Shown here: positions 33,972 through 44,600 of the stretch, piece after piece
Layout: the number at the start of each line of letters is the position of its first letter
How positions within the stretch are numbered: the first letter of the stretch is position 1
NCBI GenBank assembly: GCA_910584525.1
Contig: CAJUAT010000004.1
Coordinates: 1 to 64,000, forward strand
DNA: 64,000 bases
Source: an uncultured Muribaculaceae bacterium
GTDB lineage: Bacteria > Bacteroidota > Bacteroidia > Bacteroidales > Muribaculaceae
Direction of reading: 5' to 3'
The notes under the pieces: generated by a model
Databases searched by the model: none
What the model saw: the letters and a program-made list of their open reading frames with translations, nothing else
Told to the model about the DNA's origin: nothing
Position numbers and translations under genes: made by a program

Positions 33972-34952
33972 ATGAAAAAACTCTATAACATAATCGCCGC
34001 CATCGCGCTGGCATCTGCCATTACGGCCAGTGCCCAGAGTGATGGCGGCGAAGTGATTGCCGGCGTGTATACCTACTCGGCGGTGCAGAACGGCGTCCCT
34101 CTATCGTTCCATCATAACCATATCGTGTACGAGAACATAGGGCAGTCAAGTGTCATAGCCCCCAATGTTTTCAAGGCCAAGGCGATATGGGGCACCGACC
34201 ATCAGTTCAAGGGTCCGCTCGTGATTCCAACCCATGTGAGAATCGGGATATATACCTTCGATGTCGACAGGATATCCTCAGCCGCATTCCAGCAAACTGA
34301 AGTGACTTCGGTGGTGATAAAGGCGGGGGTGCACTCCATACCGCAGAACTGTTTCAACTTCTGCGACAAGCTGGAGACTGTCAGGCTGGAATCGTCGGAC
34401 ATTCATTTCATCGACAATGCAGCCTTCAACGGATGCATCAAACTGCGCAGCATCAATCTTCCCGCCGGCATGAAACGAATCGGCGACTATGCATTCCGGG
34501 AGTGCCTGAAACTCGAGGAAATCATCATACCCAAGAATGTGGCCGAAATAGGGCCTTACGCTTTCAACCGTTGCAAGTCGCTCAGAAGCCTTACATTTCA
34601 TACGGGGCACTTCCGCACTATTCCCGAATACTGTTTCCAGACATGCGAGAGTCTCCGGGATGTAAAGATACCGGAAGGAGTCTCCACGCTGGGAGAATGC
34701 AGTTTCAATCAGTCGGGACTGCGCAGCATCACGTTGCCCTCCACGATGCGGCGGATAGAGAGCAATGCCTTGTCGGAGACGCCGATCACCGACATCTATT
34801 GCCATGCCATGACTCCGCCATGGGTAGCACCCAATTTTACTTACGAGCAGTGTGCCGTGATAAGGGTGCATGTGCCGGCAGCCGCCGTGGAGGCCTACCG
34901 CACAGACTCCTTCTGGCATAACTTCCCCAACATCATGAAAATCGAGGATTAA
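33972..34952 (+). CDS. BspA-type leucine-rich repeat secreted protein
   Basis: 326 aa with signal peptide (MKKLYNIIAAIALASAITASAQ). Residues 85-290 contain about eight BspA/LRR_5 repeats of the form 'IGDYAFRECLKLEEIIIPKN' and 'IGPYAFNRCKSLRSLTF'. The C-terminal part (TPPWVAPNFTYEQCAVIRVHVP, then AYRTDSFWHNFPNI) is the standard cap of these proteins in Bacteroidales. The family is linked to surface binding of host or microbial ligands. It has its own promoter, and its stop codon opens the decamer array before the next gene. Confidence 0.82.
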   Translation: MKKLYNIIAAIALASAITASAQSDGGEVIAGVYTYSAVQNGVPLSFHHNHIVYENIGQSSVIAPNVFKAKAIWGTDHQFKGPLVIPTHVRIGIYTFDVDRISSAAFQQTEVTSVVIKAGVHSIPQNCFNFCDKLETVRLESSDIHFIDNAAFNGCIKLRSINLPAGMKRIGDYAFRECLKLEEIIIPKNVAEIGPYAFNRCKSLRSLTFHTGHFRTIPEYCFQTCESLRDVKIPEGVSTLGECSFNQSGLRSITLPSTMRRIESNALSETPITDIYCHAMTPPWVAPNFTYEQCAVIRVHVPAAAVEAYRTDSFWHNFPNIMKIED

Positions 34953-35040
34953 TCCGGCCAAATCCCGATAAATCCCGATAAATCAGGAATAATCCCGATA
35001 AATCAGGAATAATTTCGTTAAATCTTGATAAATCCCGCTA
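34951..35040. repeat. 10-bp tandem array, nine units, before the WG-repeat lipoprotein gene
   Basis: Nine consecutive decamers in exact register from 34951. The consensus is AATCCCGATA, with variants such as AATCAGGAAT, AATTTCGTTA and AATCTTGATA. The array begins within the stop codon of the LRR gene and ends 13 bases before the next ATG. The period is close to one helical turn. Confidence 0.92.
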
Positions 35041-35053
35041 AACCAATACAACA

Positions 35054-36760
35054 ATGAACAAAATATCAAAAGCAATAATCCTGTCAGCCATGGCCCTGAC
35101 AGGCCTCACGAGCTGTAATGGGCTGGGAATCGCCGGCCTGTGGAACAGCGAAGACGAACTTGAGTACATACCCGTATCGGAAGATGGCGAAAGATGGGGA
35201 TTCCTTGGCCGCGACCATAAGGTGGTGCTGGCCGATGAATTCAAGCATAAGCCGTCGGCGGTGGTCAACGGCCATTTCAGCGTCCGCGAAGGGAAAGGTT
35301 ATGCCCTTTACAAATTCTCGGGAAAACGGCCGGAAGTCGTCAAGGGGTGCGACAACCTCGAATGCGTCGGTGTGTTCAGAGGTGGTCTGGCTCCCGTCAC
35401 CAAAAAGGGGAAGCGCATCTCCGTGATAAATCCCCAGGGAGAGACCCGGTTTGAGCTCAACCCCGTGGGCGGCAAGGAGATAAAGGTATGTGCCCTCGGA
35501 TTTACCGACGGTAGGCTCATGGTCATCAATGAAGATGGAAAGATGGGTTTTGTCGACGAGAAAGGGAATTATGTGGTACGTCCCACCTACGACGATGCCA
35601 ATCCTTTCAATGAGGGCGTGGCCATAGTGGCACGTGAAAAAGATAACGGCAAACGTTACAGCGTCATCAACGAAGCCGGCGAGGTGATTTTCAACATGAG
35701 GGATTCCTACCGGCCCATCAAGGATGACGTGGGTGATGCCTTGGGTGGCTCCTTGATGTACAACGGCGGCTATATCTTCGTGCGCGACGACGACCGCATC
35801 CTCGCCATTGACAAGAAGGGTGAGTCGCGGAAAATGTCGTCGAAAGTCAAGGATGTTCATGACTGGGATGATGAATATATCGTCTTCAGCAACGAATCGG
35901 GGGAGCAGGGGGTAATCGACTATGACGGCGAGCGGATTGTATCGCCTAAATATGAGAGGATACAGATTATCGGCAATGACGACTTTCTGTGTGTCGACGA
36001 CGACAAGGCCCGGATAGTCAACGGCAAAGGAGAGACTACCGCCACAATCGACATCAGCGACGGCAAGTGCATTTGCCTTGACCCGGCCATCGGCATAGCC
36101 GCCCAGGAGAAAAGCTCAGTGAATTTCTACAAGCTTAATGGCGAGCGCGTCTGTGATACCGATTTCAAGGACTTGGATATATTGGCCTCGGCTTGCAGTG
36201 TCGTATATTCCGACAAGGATAATAAAGGCGGCTCAGATATGGTTTCCGAAGATGATGTTTACGCGGTTACACCGGCTGAAGATACCGTTGTGGCGGCGGT
36301 CGAGACAGTGGAAGCCGACTCCTACGGCGGGTCGTCCGACTTCCCGCAGGCAACTGGCGTGATAGTGAGCGGCACTTCGGAAGAGGCCTACAACTCTTAT
36401 CCCACAGAAGTGACCGATTACTCTATAGGCGACAACTGGGGCGACAGCGATGCCGTGCTCAATGCAAGAAGCCGTAGCGGTTACAAGACTTTCTATGGCT
36501 CCGGCACAATCTCCAACCACGCCGTACAGGTCTACGGCGTTATTGACAACAATGGCCACGTGCTGGGAAGGTATTACAACGAGAACGGCATCAAGCTCGA
36601 CATGAACGGCCTGATTGACTATAACAAGGATATGGTAATCAAGCTCGGACATGGTAGCGAAACGTCCTACTGGATATTGATGCACCAGGGTAATGGCCGT
36701 TATGTAGGCACCTGGGGCAAGAAGTGCAAACCCTCGGAAGTAACATTCACCTTCAGCTGA
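35054..36760 (+). CDS. WG-repeat lipoprotein
   Basis: 568 aa. Lipobox LTSC gives Cys21 as the lipidated residue. Residues 45-400 contain WG-type beta repeats (WGFLGRDHKVV, MGFVDEKGNYVVRPTYDDANPFNEGVAIVA, GVIDYDGERIVSPKYERI). An acidic linker follows (VSEDDVYAVTPAEDTVV), and the last ~100 residues are a separate beta domain beginning near YKTFYGSGTISNHAVQVYG. WG proteins form propeller- or solenoid-like surface domains of uncertain function. It may be co-transcribed with the LRR gene across the decamer array. Confidence 0.78.
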   Translation: MNKISKAIILSAMALTGLTSCNGLGIAGLWNSEDELEYIPVSEDGERWGFLGRDHKVVLADEFKHKPSAVVNGHFSVREGKGYALYKFSGKRPEVVKGCDNLECVGVFRGGLAPVTKKGKRISVINPQGETRFELNPVGGKEIKVCALGFTDGRLMVINEDGKMGFVDEKGNYVVRPTYDDANPFNEGVAIVAREKDNGKRYSVINEAGEVIFNMRDSYRPIKDDVGDALGGSLMYNGGYIFVRDDDRILAIDKKGESRKMSSKVKDVHDWDDEYIVFSNESGEQGVIDYDGERIVSPKYERIQIIGNDDFLCVDDDKARIVNGKGETTATIDISDGKCICLDPAIGIAAQEKSSVNFYKLNGERVCDTDFKDLDILASACSVVYSDKDNKGGSDMVSEDDVYAVTPAEDTVVAAVETVEADSYGGSSDFPQATGVIVSGTSEEAYNSYPTEVTDYSIGDNWGDSDAVLNARSRSGYKTFYGSGTISNHAVQVYGVIDNNGHVLGRYYNENGIKLDMNGLIDYNKDMVIKLGHGSETSYWILMHQGNGRYVGTWGKKCKPSEVTFTFS

Positions 36761-36765
36761 TCTTA

Positions 36766-37108
36766 GGCTCTGTTCCTTAAAAATTGTATACGCAGGGGCG
36801 GTGGATTTTCGCGGAAATTCCGCGAGTTGAAGAGAGAGTGTAGCGAGCTACACGACCGATGAGACTCGGCGGAATTTACCGGAAAGACACCGGACAGAGC
36901 TAACTTCAAAGAATAGAACGAGAAATATGTTAAAATCATTTACAACTCAGACTCCTGAAAATACCGTCTGCAGGCACCAATCCCCGCAGGCTTTGACGCT
37001 TTTCACCCTTTGGTTCAGTCACATAGCCCGCTATGTTCCCTCACCTGCATGGCGAAAATCGTCTAAAGCCTGCGACCCCTGCGTGAACAATTTTTAAGGA
37101 ACAGAGCC
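36766..37108. mobile_element. 343-bp MITE-like element with terminal inverted repeats and TA duplication
   Basis: The left end starts GGCTCTGTTCCTTAAAAATT, and the right end is its reverse complement: 22 bases are identical, and the similarity runs on for about 10 more (ACGCAGGGG on both arms). TA flanks both ends (36764-36765 and 37109-37110), the target duplication of IS630/Tc1-mariner-type transposition. The interior has no long ORF but has palindromes at 36810-36824 and 36838-36853. Non-autonomous copy of an IS is the best reading; the parental IS is not in the window. The rest of the 36761-37160 gap is unremarkable. Confidence 0.82.
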
Positions 37109-37160
37109 TAATAATTCCGATTTCTCAAATACCACAAAATAAAGAATCAACAACCCAACC

Positions 37161-38561
37161 ATGAAAAAATTAAGAGAGGCAGCCATAGGCTTGCTGCTGG
37201 GCGCATGCGCGTTTAGCGGCTGGAGCCAGGCAAAGTACGTGTTTTATTTCATAGGCGACGGCATGGGCATGGGGCATGTCAATGCCGCGGAAGCCTATAA
37301 CCGCGATGTTCTTAAGAATAGCGATCCCATACTGATGCTTCGCTTTCCGGTAGCGTCGCAGGTGCGCACCTATTCCTTCAACGAGCGGGTCACCGACTCG
37401 GCGGCGGCAGGCACAGCCCTGTCTACCGGCCATAAGACGCGCAACGGCATGATAGGCATGGGGCCCGATACGGTGCCCGTCACCAGTATTGCCGCCGACT
37501 TCATGAAAGCAGGCTATTCCGTGGGCATAGCCTCGACGGTTGCCGGCGACGATGCCACCCCGGCATCATTCTACGCCCATGCACCTCACCGCAGCCTGTC
37601 ATCGGTCATCGCCGACTGTGCCATAGGATCCGGTGTCGACTTCCTCGCCGCACCCGTGTTCCGCGGCATGAAAAAGGCTGACGGTAAGCCTTCCGACTGG
37701 CTCGACAGAATGAAAAAGGATGGTTATACGGTAATCAACAAATACACCGACTATGCCTTGATGTCGTCGATACCCGGCAAGATGCTGATGCTTGCCGAAA
37801 AGCCGCAGGGTGAGCAGGTGGGCTTTACCATCGACTCGGTGCCCGGCACGCTTACCGCCGAGGAAATCACCAGGACAGCCCTTTCTTTCCTTACCGGTCC
37901 CGGCAAAGCCGACAAAGGTTTCTTCCTGATGGTTGAGGGGGGCAACATCGACTGGGGCGCACATGCCAACGACGGAGCCACCGTCATAAAGGAAGTGCTT
38001 AACTATCAGAAGGCCATCGATGTGGCCTATCAGTTCTATCTGCAGCATCCCGACGAGACGCTGATAGTGATTACCGCCGACCATGACACGGGAGGAATGG
38101 CGCTGGGATGCCGCAAGAACGGCCATCCGCGTCTCGACCTCATCGACTGGCAGAAAATATCAAAAGACCGTTTCTCCGACTATTGCAAGGACCTTTACCG
38201 TCAGGGCAAGAGCATGACCTGGGAGGAGATGAAGCAGTTCCTCAAGGAGAACACCGGTCTCTGGGGTGCCATGCCGCTGACCGACGAGGAGACGGCCCGA
38301 CTCCGCACAAGCTACGAGAATGCCATAGAGAAGCGCAACATCGCCGACGAGAAGTCGCTTTACAACAGCTTCAACCGTTTCTCGGTGGATGTCTACGACA
38401 TGCTCAACGACAAATATGGCATAGGCTGGATCACCGGCTACCATACCGGCAATTTCGTGCCTCTTTACGCCATAGGCCGCGAAGCAATGCTCTTCACGCC
38501 GAATCTCAACAATACCGAGATTCCTAAACTGATTCTCAAGACAGCAGGAATAGCACGCTGA
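37161..38561 (+). CDS. Alkaline phosphatase (PhoA superfamily), exported
   Basis: 466 aa with signal peptide (cut near GWSQA). Periplasmic phosphomonoesterase. Nucleophile Ser80 in VTDSAAAGTALSTG, metal ligand Asp33 in FIGDGMGMGH, MVEGGNIDWGAHAND and ITADHDTGGM supply the remaining zinc and magnesium ligands. Length is usual. No Pho-box is looked for, as Bacteroidales lack a well-defined one. A MITE sits 52 bases upstream of the start, so the promoter could lie in or near the element. Confidence 0.92.
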   Translation: MKKLREAAIGLLLGACAFSGWSQAKYVFYFIGDGMGMGHVNAAEAYNRDVLKNSDPILMLRFPVASQVRTYSFNERVTDSAAAGTALSTGHKTRNGMIGMGPDTVPVTSIAADFMKAGYSVGIASTVAGDDATPASFYAHAPHRSLSSVIADCAIGSGVDFLAAPVFRGMKKADGKPSDWLDRMKKDGYTVINKYTDYALMSSIPGKMLMLAEKPQGEQVGFTIDSVPGTLTAEEITRTALSFLTGPGKADKGFFLMVEGGNIDWGAHANDGATVIKEVLNYQKAIDVAYQFYLQHPDETLIVITADHDTGGMALGCRKNGHPRLDLIDWQKISKDRFSDYCKDLYRQGKSMTWEEMKQFLKENTGLWGAMPLTDEETARLRTSYENAIEKRNIADEKSLYNSFNRFSVDVYDMLNDKYGIGWITGYHTGNFVPLYAIGREAMLFTPNLNNTEIPKLILKTAGIAR

Positions 38562-38596
38562 CCCTTTCCAGAAAATAGAACGAACCCGTAATAAGA

Positions 38597-38627
38597 ATGG
38601 CCGTGGACGACAATCGCCCACGGCCAT
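38597..38627. terminator. Bidirectional hairpin between convergent genes
   Basis: Perfect 10-bp stem ATGGCCGTGG/CCACGGCCAT with an 11-base loop. On the minus strand it is followed by TCTTATTA. It separates the alkaline phosphatase gene from the convergent GLUG-repeat gene and may end both transcripts. Confidence 0.65.
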
Positions 38628-38648
38628 GATTATAGACTCTGCCGATGG

Positions 38649-41600
38649 TTATCTCACCACGAGCTTTTTGGCTACGGTCATCGTGCCGTCGGTGAAGACG
38701 GTGCGTACTATGTACACCTGACCTGATACGGGGTCAGCCGTAATCTGGCCGTCGAGACCGATATAGCTTATGCTCTTCACTTCCTTGCCGGTATCGATGC
38801 CGTCGACGCCATTGTCGATGCCATTGACGGTGATAAGGAAATTCTTGGGAATACCCTTGTAGGTGCAGGTGAGTTTGAGATTGCCCTGACCATTGGGGAA
38901 AGCGCGTTTCTCCTCGAGAGTGAGTTTCGAGGGATCGTCAACCGACCATACTGCACCTTCGGGAGCCACGAGAGCGAAAGCCTTTGTCACATTCTCGTGC
39001 GACTCGTCGGCCACGTCGGCAAGGAGAATCAGCGGCGAACCGGCCACTGCCTCATCCTTCTGCGCATGACTTGCGAGCACGGGATAGCCGCCATGATCGA
39101 GAGAGGTGTAGGCGTCGCTTATGGAGAGAGCCTGAAGTTCGGCGGTTGTTTTGCCCGAGTTGGGAACATTGCGGAACTGGGCGCCCGGATTCACCGTCTT
39201 GTCATAGAAGCAGTTCCTGTGGCCTGCAAGCATGAACACCTCGTCGCTGCCATAGGTGTAGTTGTTGGTGAAGGTGGTTCCGCTCCAGTAATACCGGCCA
39301 TTGGCGTCAGCCTTGAGGCAGGTTATCTTGCCCGAGTTGTAGCAGTTCTCCACTATAGGGAAGGGAGAGAAAGCACCCGCGAAGAGACCGGCCACGCGCT
39401 GCTGGGCGGTGACGTTACCTGTGTTGTAGCAGTTCTCCACAATGATGGGATTGTCCTCGCTGGCTGTGGAGAGATAGCCTCCGAGACCGCCGGCATTACC
39501 CTGGGTGGCGGTTCCCGTATAAGTGGATTCCACATCTCCGATGTTGAAGCAGCTGGACAGCTTTGCCGGGAATGAAGCGTCGCCTGAGGCGATGTAGCCT
39601 ACAAGACCGCCCACACCGTTGTTCGACACCTTGATGTTGCCGGCATTGAAGCAGCGTTCCATCTGAGCGCCGGATATCTGGGCCACAAGACCTGCAGCGC
39701 ACAGACTGGCGTTGTCTGTAACCATTATGTCACCTGTATTGTAGCAGTCGGCTATGTAGGCGAACTTGTTTGTCGTGTTTGCTATGCCGGAGGTCTTGGC
39801 ACCTTTGTTCACAATGTTACCGGTGTTGAAGCAGTTGAGCACCTTTGTAAGATGAGTGGCCGAGCCGTTGGAGTATTCGCCGATTGTGGCGAACAGACCG
39901 GCAGCTGTGGCACTGGTCTTGGCCGTGGTGATGTTGCCCGTGTTGGAGCAGTTCTCCACTGTCCAGTTCACCTTTACAGTATATCCGATACCAAAGACGC
40001 CTGTGGAGGCTTTAAGGTTGCCCGTATTGTGGCAGTTCCTTACATAGCCGCCGCTGAGGTCTTCATCTGTGGCCTTTCTGGTGGTGGTATTGCCGAAGAT
40101 GGGGTAGATGTTCGAACCTGCAGTTGTGAAACCTTCCACGAGGTCGATATCCACCTTGTTATAGCAGTCCTCAAGCCAGCCGTTGGCCTTAAGAGTGTTC
40201 ACGATACCGGAGAATGTGCTCGGGGCTTTTCCTGCCGTGACGCATACGAGGTCGTCGCTCTCGTTGGAGCAACCCTTGATGCCGCCCTCGGCCGTGTATG
40301 CGATACCCGAGAAGTAGGTGACACCTTTGAGAGTGCCCTTGTTGACGCACTTCTCTACCAGCGAACCCTTCTTGGTTTCGTATACGATACCCTGGACATA
40401 GTTGGTCTTGCTTATCACGGTACCTTCGTTGACGCAGTTGCGTATCACGGCATTCTCGTAGAGGGAGTTGGCGATACCGGAAGCTATGGTGCTCTTGGTG
40501 CTCTCGGCAGTACCCTTGAATGTGATGTTCTCAAGGATACCGTAAACTTCACCGGCTACGCCGGCGGCGTTGCTGTAGCACTGGAACTTGCCGTTGACTG
40601 TCATGTTTCGTACGGCTCCCGACTGGCCTATCACGCCGAAGACACCTATCTTCTTGCCAAGATAGAGGTTGGGTCCCTTCAGCGTTCTGGTAGAGGAGTT
40701 CTCGTTGAGGTATACGAAATTGCCCACCTCATGGTTGGCACCGTCCATAACGCCCTGGAAGTTGACGCCGCCTGCCCCTATCACGCTGATGGAGTCGCCC
40801 TTGAAGTCAAGGTCGGCGGTGATTCTGAAGTGGTTGCCTTCATATTCCCATTTGCTCTCCATCATGAAGTTGGCGAGCTTGTTCCAGTCGGCGGGCGTCT
40901 CTATGAGGTAAGGAGCCTCGGCGGTGCCTTCACCCTTGAGGATGGGAGGCAGCGAGTTGAGGGCATATACCTTGGTAAAGTCGCCGAGCACAGCGGTGAG
41001 AGTATCGGCGGCGATGACGGTGCCTGTCGGTACGGTCACGTTCAGTGTGCTTCCGGAAATCTTGAAAGTCTCGTTTCTCTGCAGAGAGAATGAGATTCCG
41101 GAAGCCGTGGAGAGGGGCACGTTCTTCACCACGTTGTTGCGGCGCTGGTTGGGAGCGAAAGCCACATACATCGAGCGGAGGGTTGCGGTAGCCTTCTCGG
41201 CGGCAAACTTCTTCAGGACAGGGTACTTGCCGGCTGCGAAGTCGAATACTTCGGCGTCGAGACCCGCGAGGGGAGTGCCGGCCACGAGTTCCGAGGAGGA
41301 GATACCCTTCACGCCTTCATGGCCTACGTTCATGGCTGCCCCGTTCACGTTGATGGAGGCGTCATAGTAGTTGTTTTCTGCCGTCATTGTGCCGTTGAGC
41401 TTGCCGGCGATGCCGCCGCGCTCCACGGAGTTCTGATAGCATGTCACCAGTCCGTTGTTGAGGCATCCGTTGATGACGCCTTCGTTATAGGTCTTGCTGT
41501 CGACACCGGCGATACCGCCCACGGCGTAGAATGCCGATATGTCGCCATTGTTGACGCTGCTCAGAATCGTACCGTTGTTATATCCGGTGATTCCGCCCAC

Positions 41601-44600
41601 TTCGTTTACGTTGATGCGGGTGTCTTTGGGGAAGAGGAGGCTGTCTCTGACTATACCGTCGTTCTGACAGCGCAGCACGGTGGCTTCCTGCATGTTGATG
41701 CCGGTGATGCCGCCGATATAGTTGGTGCTGTTGTGGATATTGCCGGCATTGTAGCAGTCCTCGATGATGCCGCCCACATAGTTGGCACCTGCGATACCGC
41801 CCACATATGAGCCGGCACCTCTTACCTCTGCATAGTTCTTGCAGTTGGAGATCTTACCGGCGTTGAGACCAGCCACCGTGCCGCCCTGCTGATAGGGCCG
41901 GAACACGTTGTTGGCGGCGATTGTCACATTCTTCACCGATCCGTTGGCGCCGATGGTGCCGAAGAGACCTGTACGCACGGTACCCTTGGTAGTGGTCTTG
42001 CCGTTGTCGTCAAGCACGTTGGCATGTATGTTCATGCCGGCGATGGAGTGGTTGCGGCCGTCGAGGCTACCCTCGAACTCATAAATCTTGCCTGCACCCA
42101 CACCCATGAACGTGGTGTCGGCGGCGAAGTCTATGTCGTTGACCACTGCGAAGAAGTCGCCGAGATGCGACTGTCCATAAGTACCCACAGCTTCGTCGAG
42201 TTTCTTGAAGTCGGCGGCCGTCTTGATCTGGTAGGGATCCTCGGCAGTGCCTTCGCCGTCGAATACCTTGGGCACCACTGCCAGACGATAGAGCTTGATT
42301 GCCCAGTTGTCGGCGGTGAGGGCCTGGACGGTAGCGTTGGCGTAACGGTCTTTGACAACCACCTTGTTGCCCTCGCGGCGGAGTGCCTTGGTCTCGGTGG
42401 CCGTCTCGCCCTGTTCTGTGTCATGACCCAGCTCCCAGTTCACGTTGGTGGAAGCGGTGAGGTCGAACTCTACCTTTACCTTGTTGGCGTTGTCGATTTC
42501 ACGGAGCATCACGGGTGAGGAAGCAAGTTCCTGAGCCTGGATGCCGGCGAAAGTCTTGAGCACGGGGTATTTCCCTGCCTCAACACTCCATATCGAGGCG
42601 TCGAAACCTGCGGGAAGCTTGCCGGTAAGTTCGCGGGTGTCCTTGCCGAAGCGCTCGTCGCGGAATCCGTTGAGCTGCTGGTCGAACATCACATTGAAGA
42701 GGCACTGCTTGTCGGGAGAATCGCCCTTATAGCTGTTGCTTATGAACTGATAGCCCCAGATGCCCTTGTGGCTGTTGGCTGCCGACGACATCACCTGGCC
42801 CGTGTTGAAGCAGTTGTCGATATGGCTCTGGCCTTCCATGCGCATGGGCTGGTTGGAGGTGGAGACATATTTTACAGAGAGGAATCCGACGATACCGCCC
42901 ACCATGTCCGACTGGTCGGACTTGATGATTGTGCCGGCGTTGTAGCAGTTGTGCATCTTTGTATCCATCACAGAACCTGCGATGCCGCCCGTATGGGTGT
43001 CGCCGTCATCGGAGCTTCCGGAGCTGCCGAATGCGGCGCGTTTGGCCTGTATGGCCGCCATGTTGAAGCAGTTGGTTATCTCGTTGTCCGAAGAGTAAGC
43101 GGCGATACCGCCTATGTCGTGGTATCCTACCTTGTCGGAGATGGTTCCCGACATCCAGCATTTGTCGATGTTTGCTCTGAGTACTATGCCCGCGATACCG
43201 CCGAGCTTGGTGTAGGAAGTGCTCACCACGCCGTCGGCTATCACGTTGGCCTGAGCGTGGCAGTCGGTGATGGAGCCGTTCACGAGCTCGCCAGTTATGG
43301 CGCCCGTGTTGCCCGTACTGTTGACGGTGCCGGAGAAGGAGCAGTTGCGGAACTTGCCGCTGGCGCTTGCCGTGAGACCGCCCACCGATGTGCCGTTGCC
43401 GTCGACAAGACTCTTCGACACGTGTACATTCTCAATCGTACCGAACGACATACCGGCCAGAAGGCCTACGCAGTCGCCGTTGCCCATGATGATGGAGCTT
43501 GTGAGGTTCAGATTCTTTACCACAGCCGTGGAGTCAAGCACACCGAACATACCGGCCGTATAGTATCCCTTGCCGTTGATGAGCAGACCGGAGATGGTGT
43601 GGCTTCCGCCGTCGAAGATGCCGGCGAAGCGGTTGTTGATATCGCCGATGGTCACGTAGCGGCTGGGGTCGAGGGCGCTCATGTCAATGTCGTTGCCCAT
43701 CTTGAAATGCACGCCATCGAGGTCATCGCCGTCGGCCACGCGTTCAGCGATATAGTCGAAGTGCGTGGGCTTCGTCACCATGAAGGGTTCAGCCTCCGTG
43801 CCCTTGCCGGCCATATCCATGGCTGCCGGTGCAGGCCATACGATGCTCTCCATGGGGGTGATGCTCATATGGTCGTAGGCATAACCCACATATGTCGACG
43901 GGCCTGCGTAGGCCGATATTACCCATCCCGGTATCGAGAGGACGCCGTCGGCATCCGCTGTGAATACCATGGGCGACTTCGAGTCGGCTTTTACCTTCCA
44001 TTTGCCCGTAGAGGCATCCTGCGTGAGCTCCGCGGGATAGTTGCAGAACTTGCCGTAGGCCATGTTGCTGTATAGAGTCTGGGCCGACAGCTGTATCTTC
44101 TTGCCGGGCGTCATGCGGCCGGTGAGTATCTGTGAGTTGTTGTCGATAGTGCCGAGACCGTAGAATGTCATCTCATTGTCACCCGTTTTTTCGAGGAGCA
44201 TACCATATTCGAGCTGTCCGGTTTTCGGGCCGGCCACGGCGTTCACCTTCACAGTGGCGTTGGCCGGCGACCATACGCCGTCATGGAATGCGTTGAACAC
44301 TCTCCCGTAATAGTCTCCCTGAGTGGTCACTGCAATACCGTAGGAACCTAATTTGATGACGCCTTTGTCGTCGATGGTACCCTTGAGGTCGCCTTCCACA
44401 AGATAGAGCTTCCCTTCACGTATGCTCAGAGGTATGATGCTCACGTCGCCATAGTCCTTATGTACGTATAAGACCTGCTGCGGTATGGATACCTCGCCGG
44501 TGGTAGTGTTGACGTACATCCTGACATCCGATTCGAGACCATAGATGTTGTTTACAGTCACGGAGTCGGCGGTTGCCTGTGCGAAAGAGAGCCGGAAACT

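Noticed and set aside
39852..44075. Long + strand open frames (413 and 435 codons) inside the GLUG-repeat gene
   Set aside because: They are antisense to an uninterrupted 2122-codon gene with signal peptide and repeats. Their translations are Val/Ala/Gly/His-rich shadows of the repeat codons without any domain.
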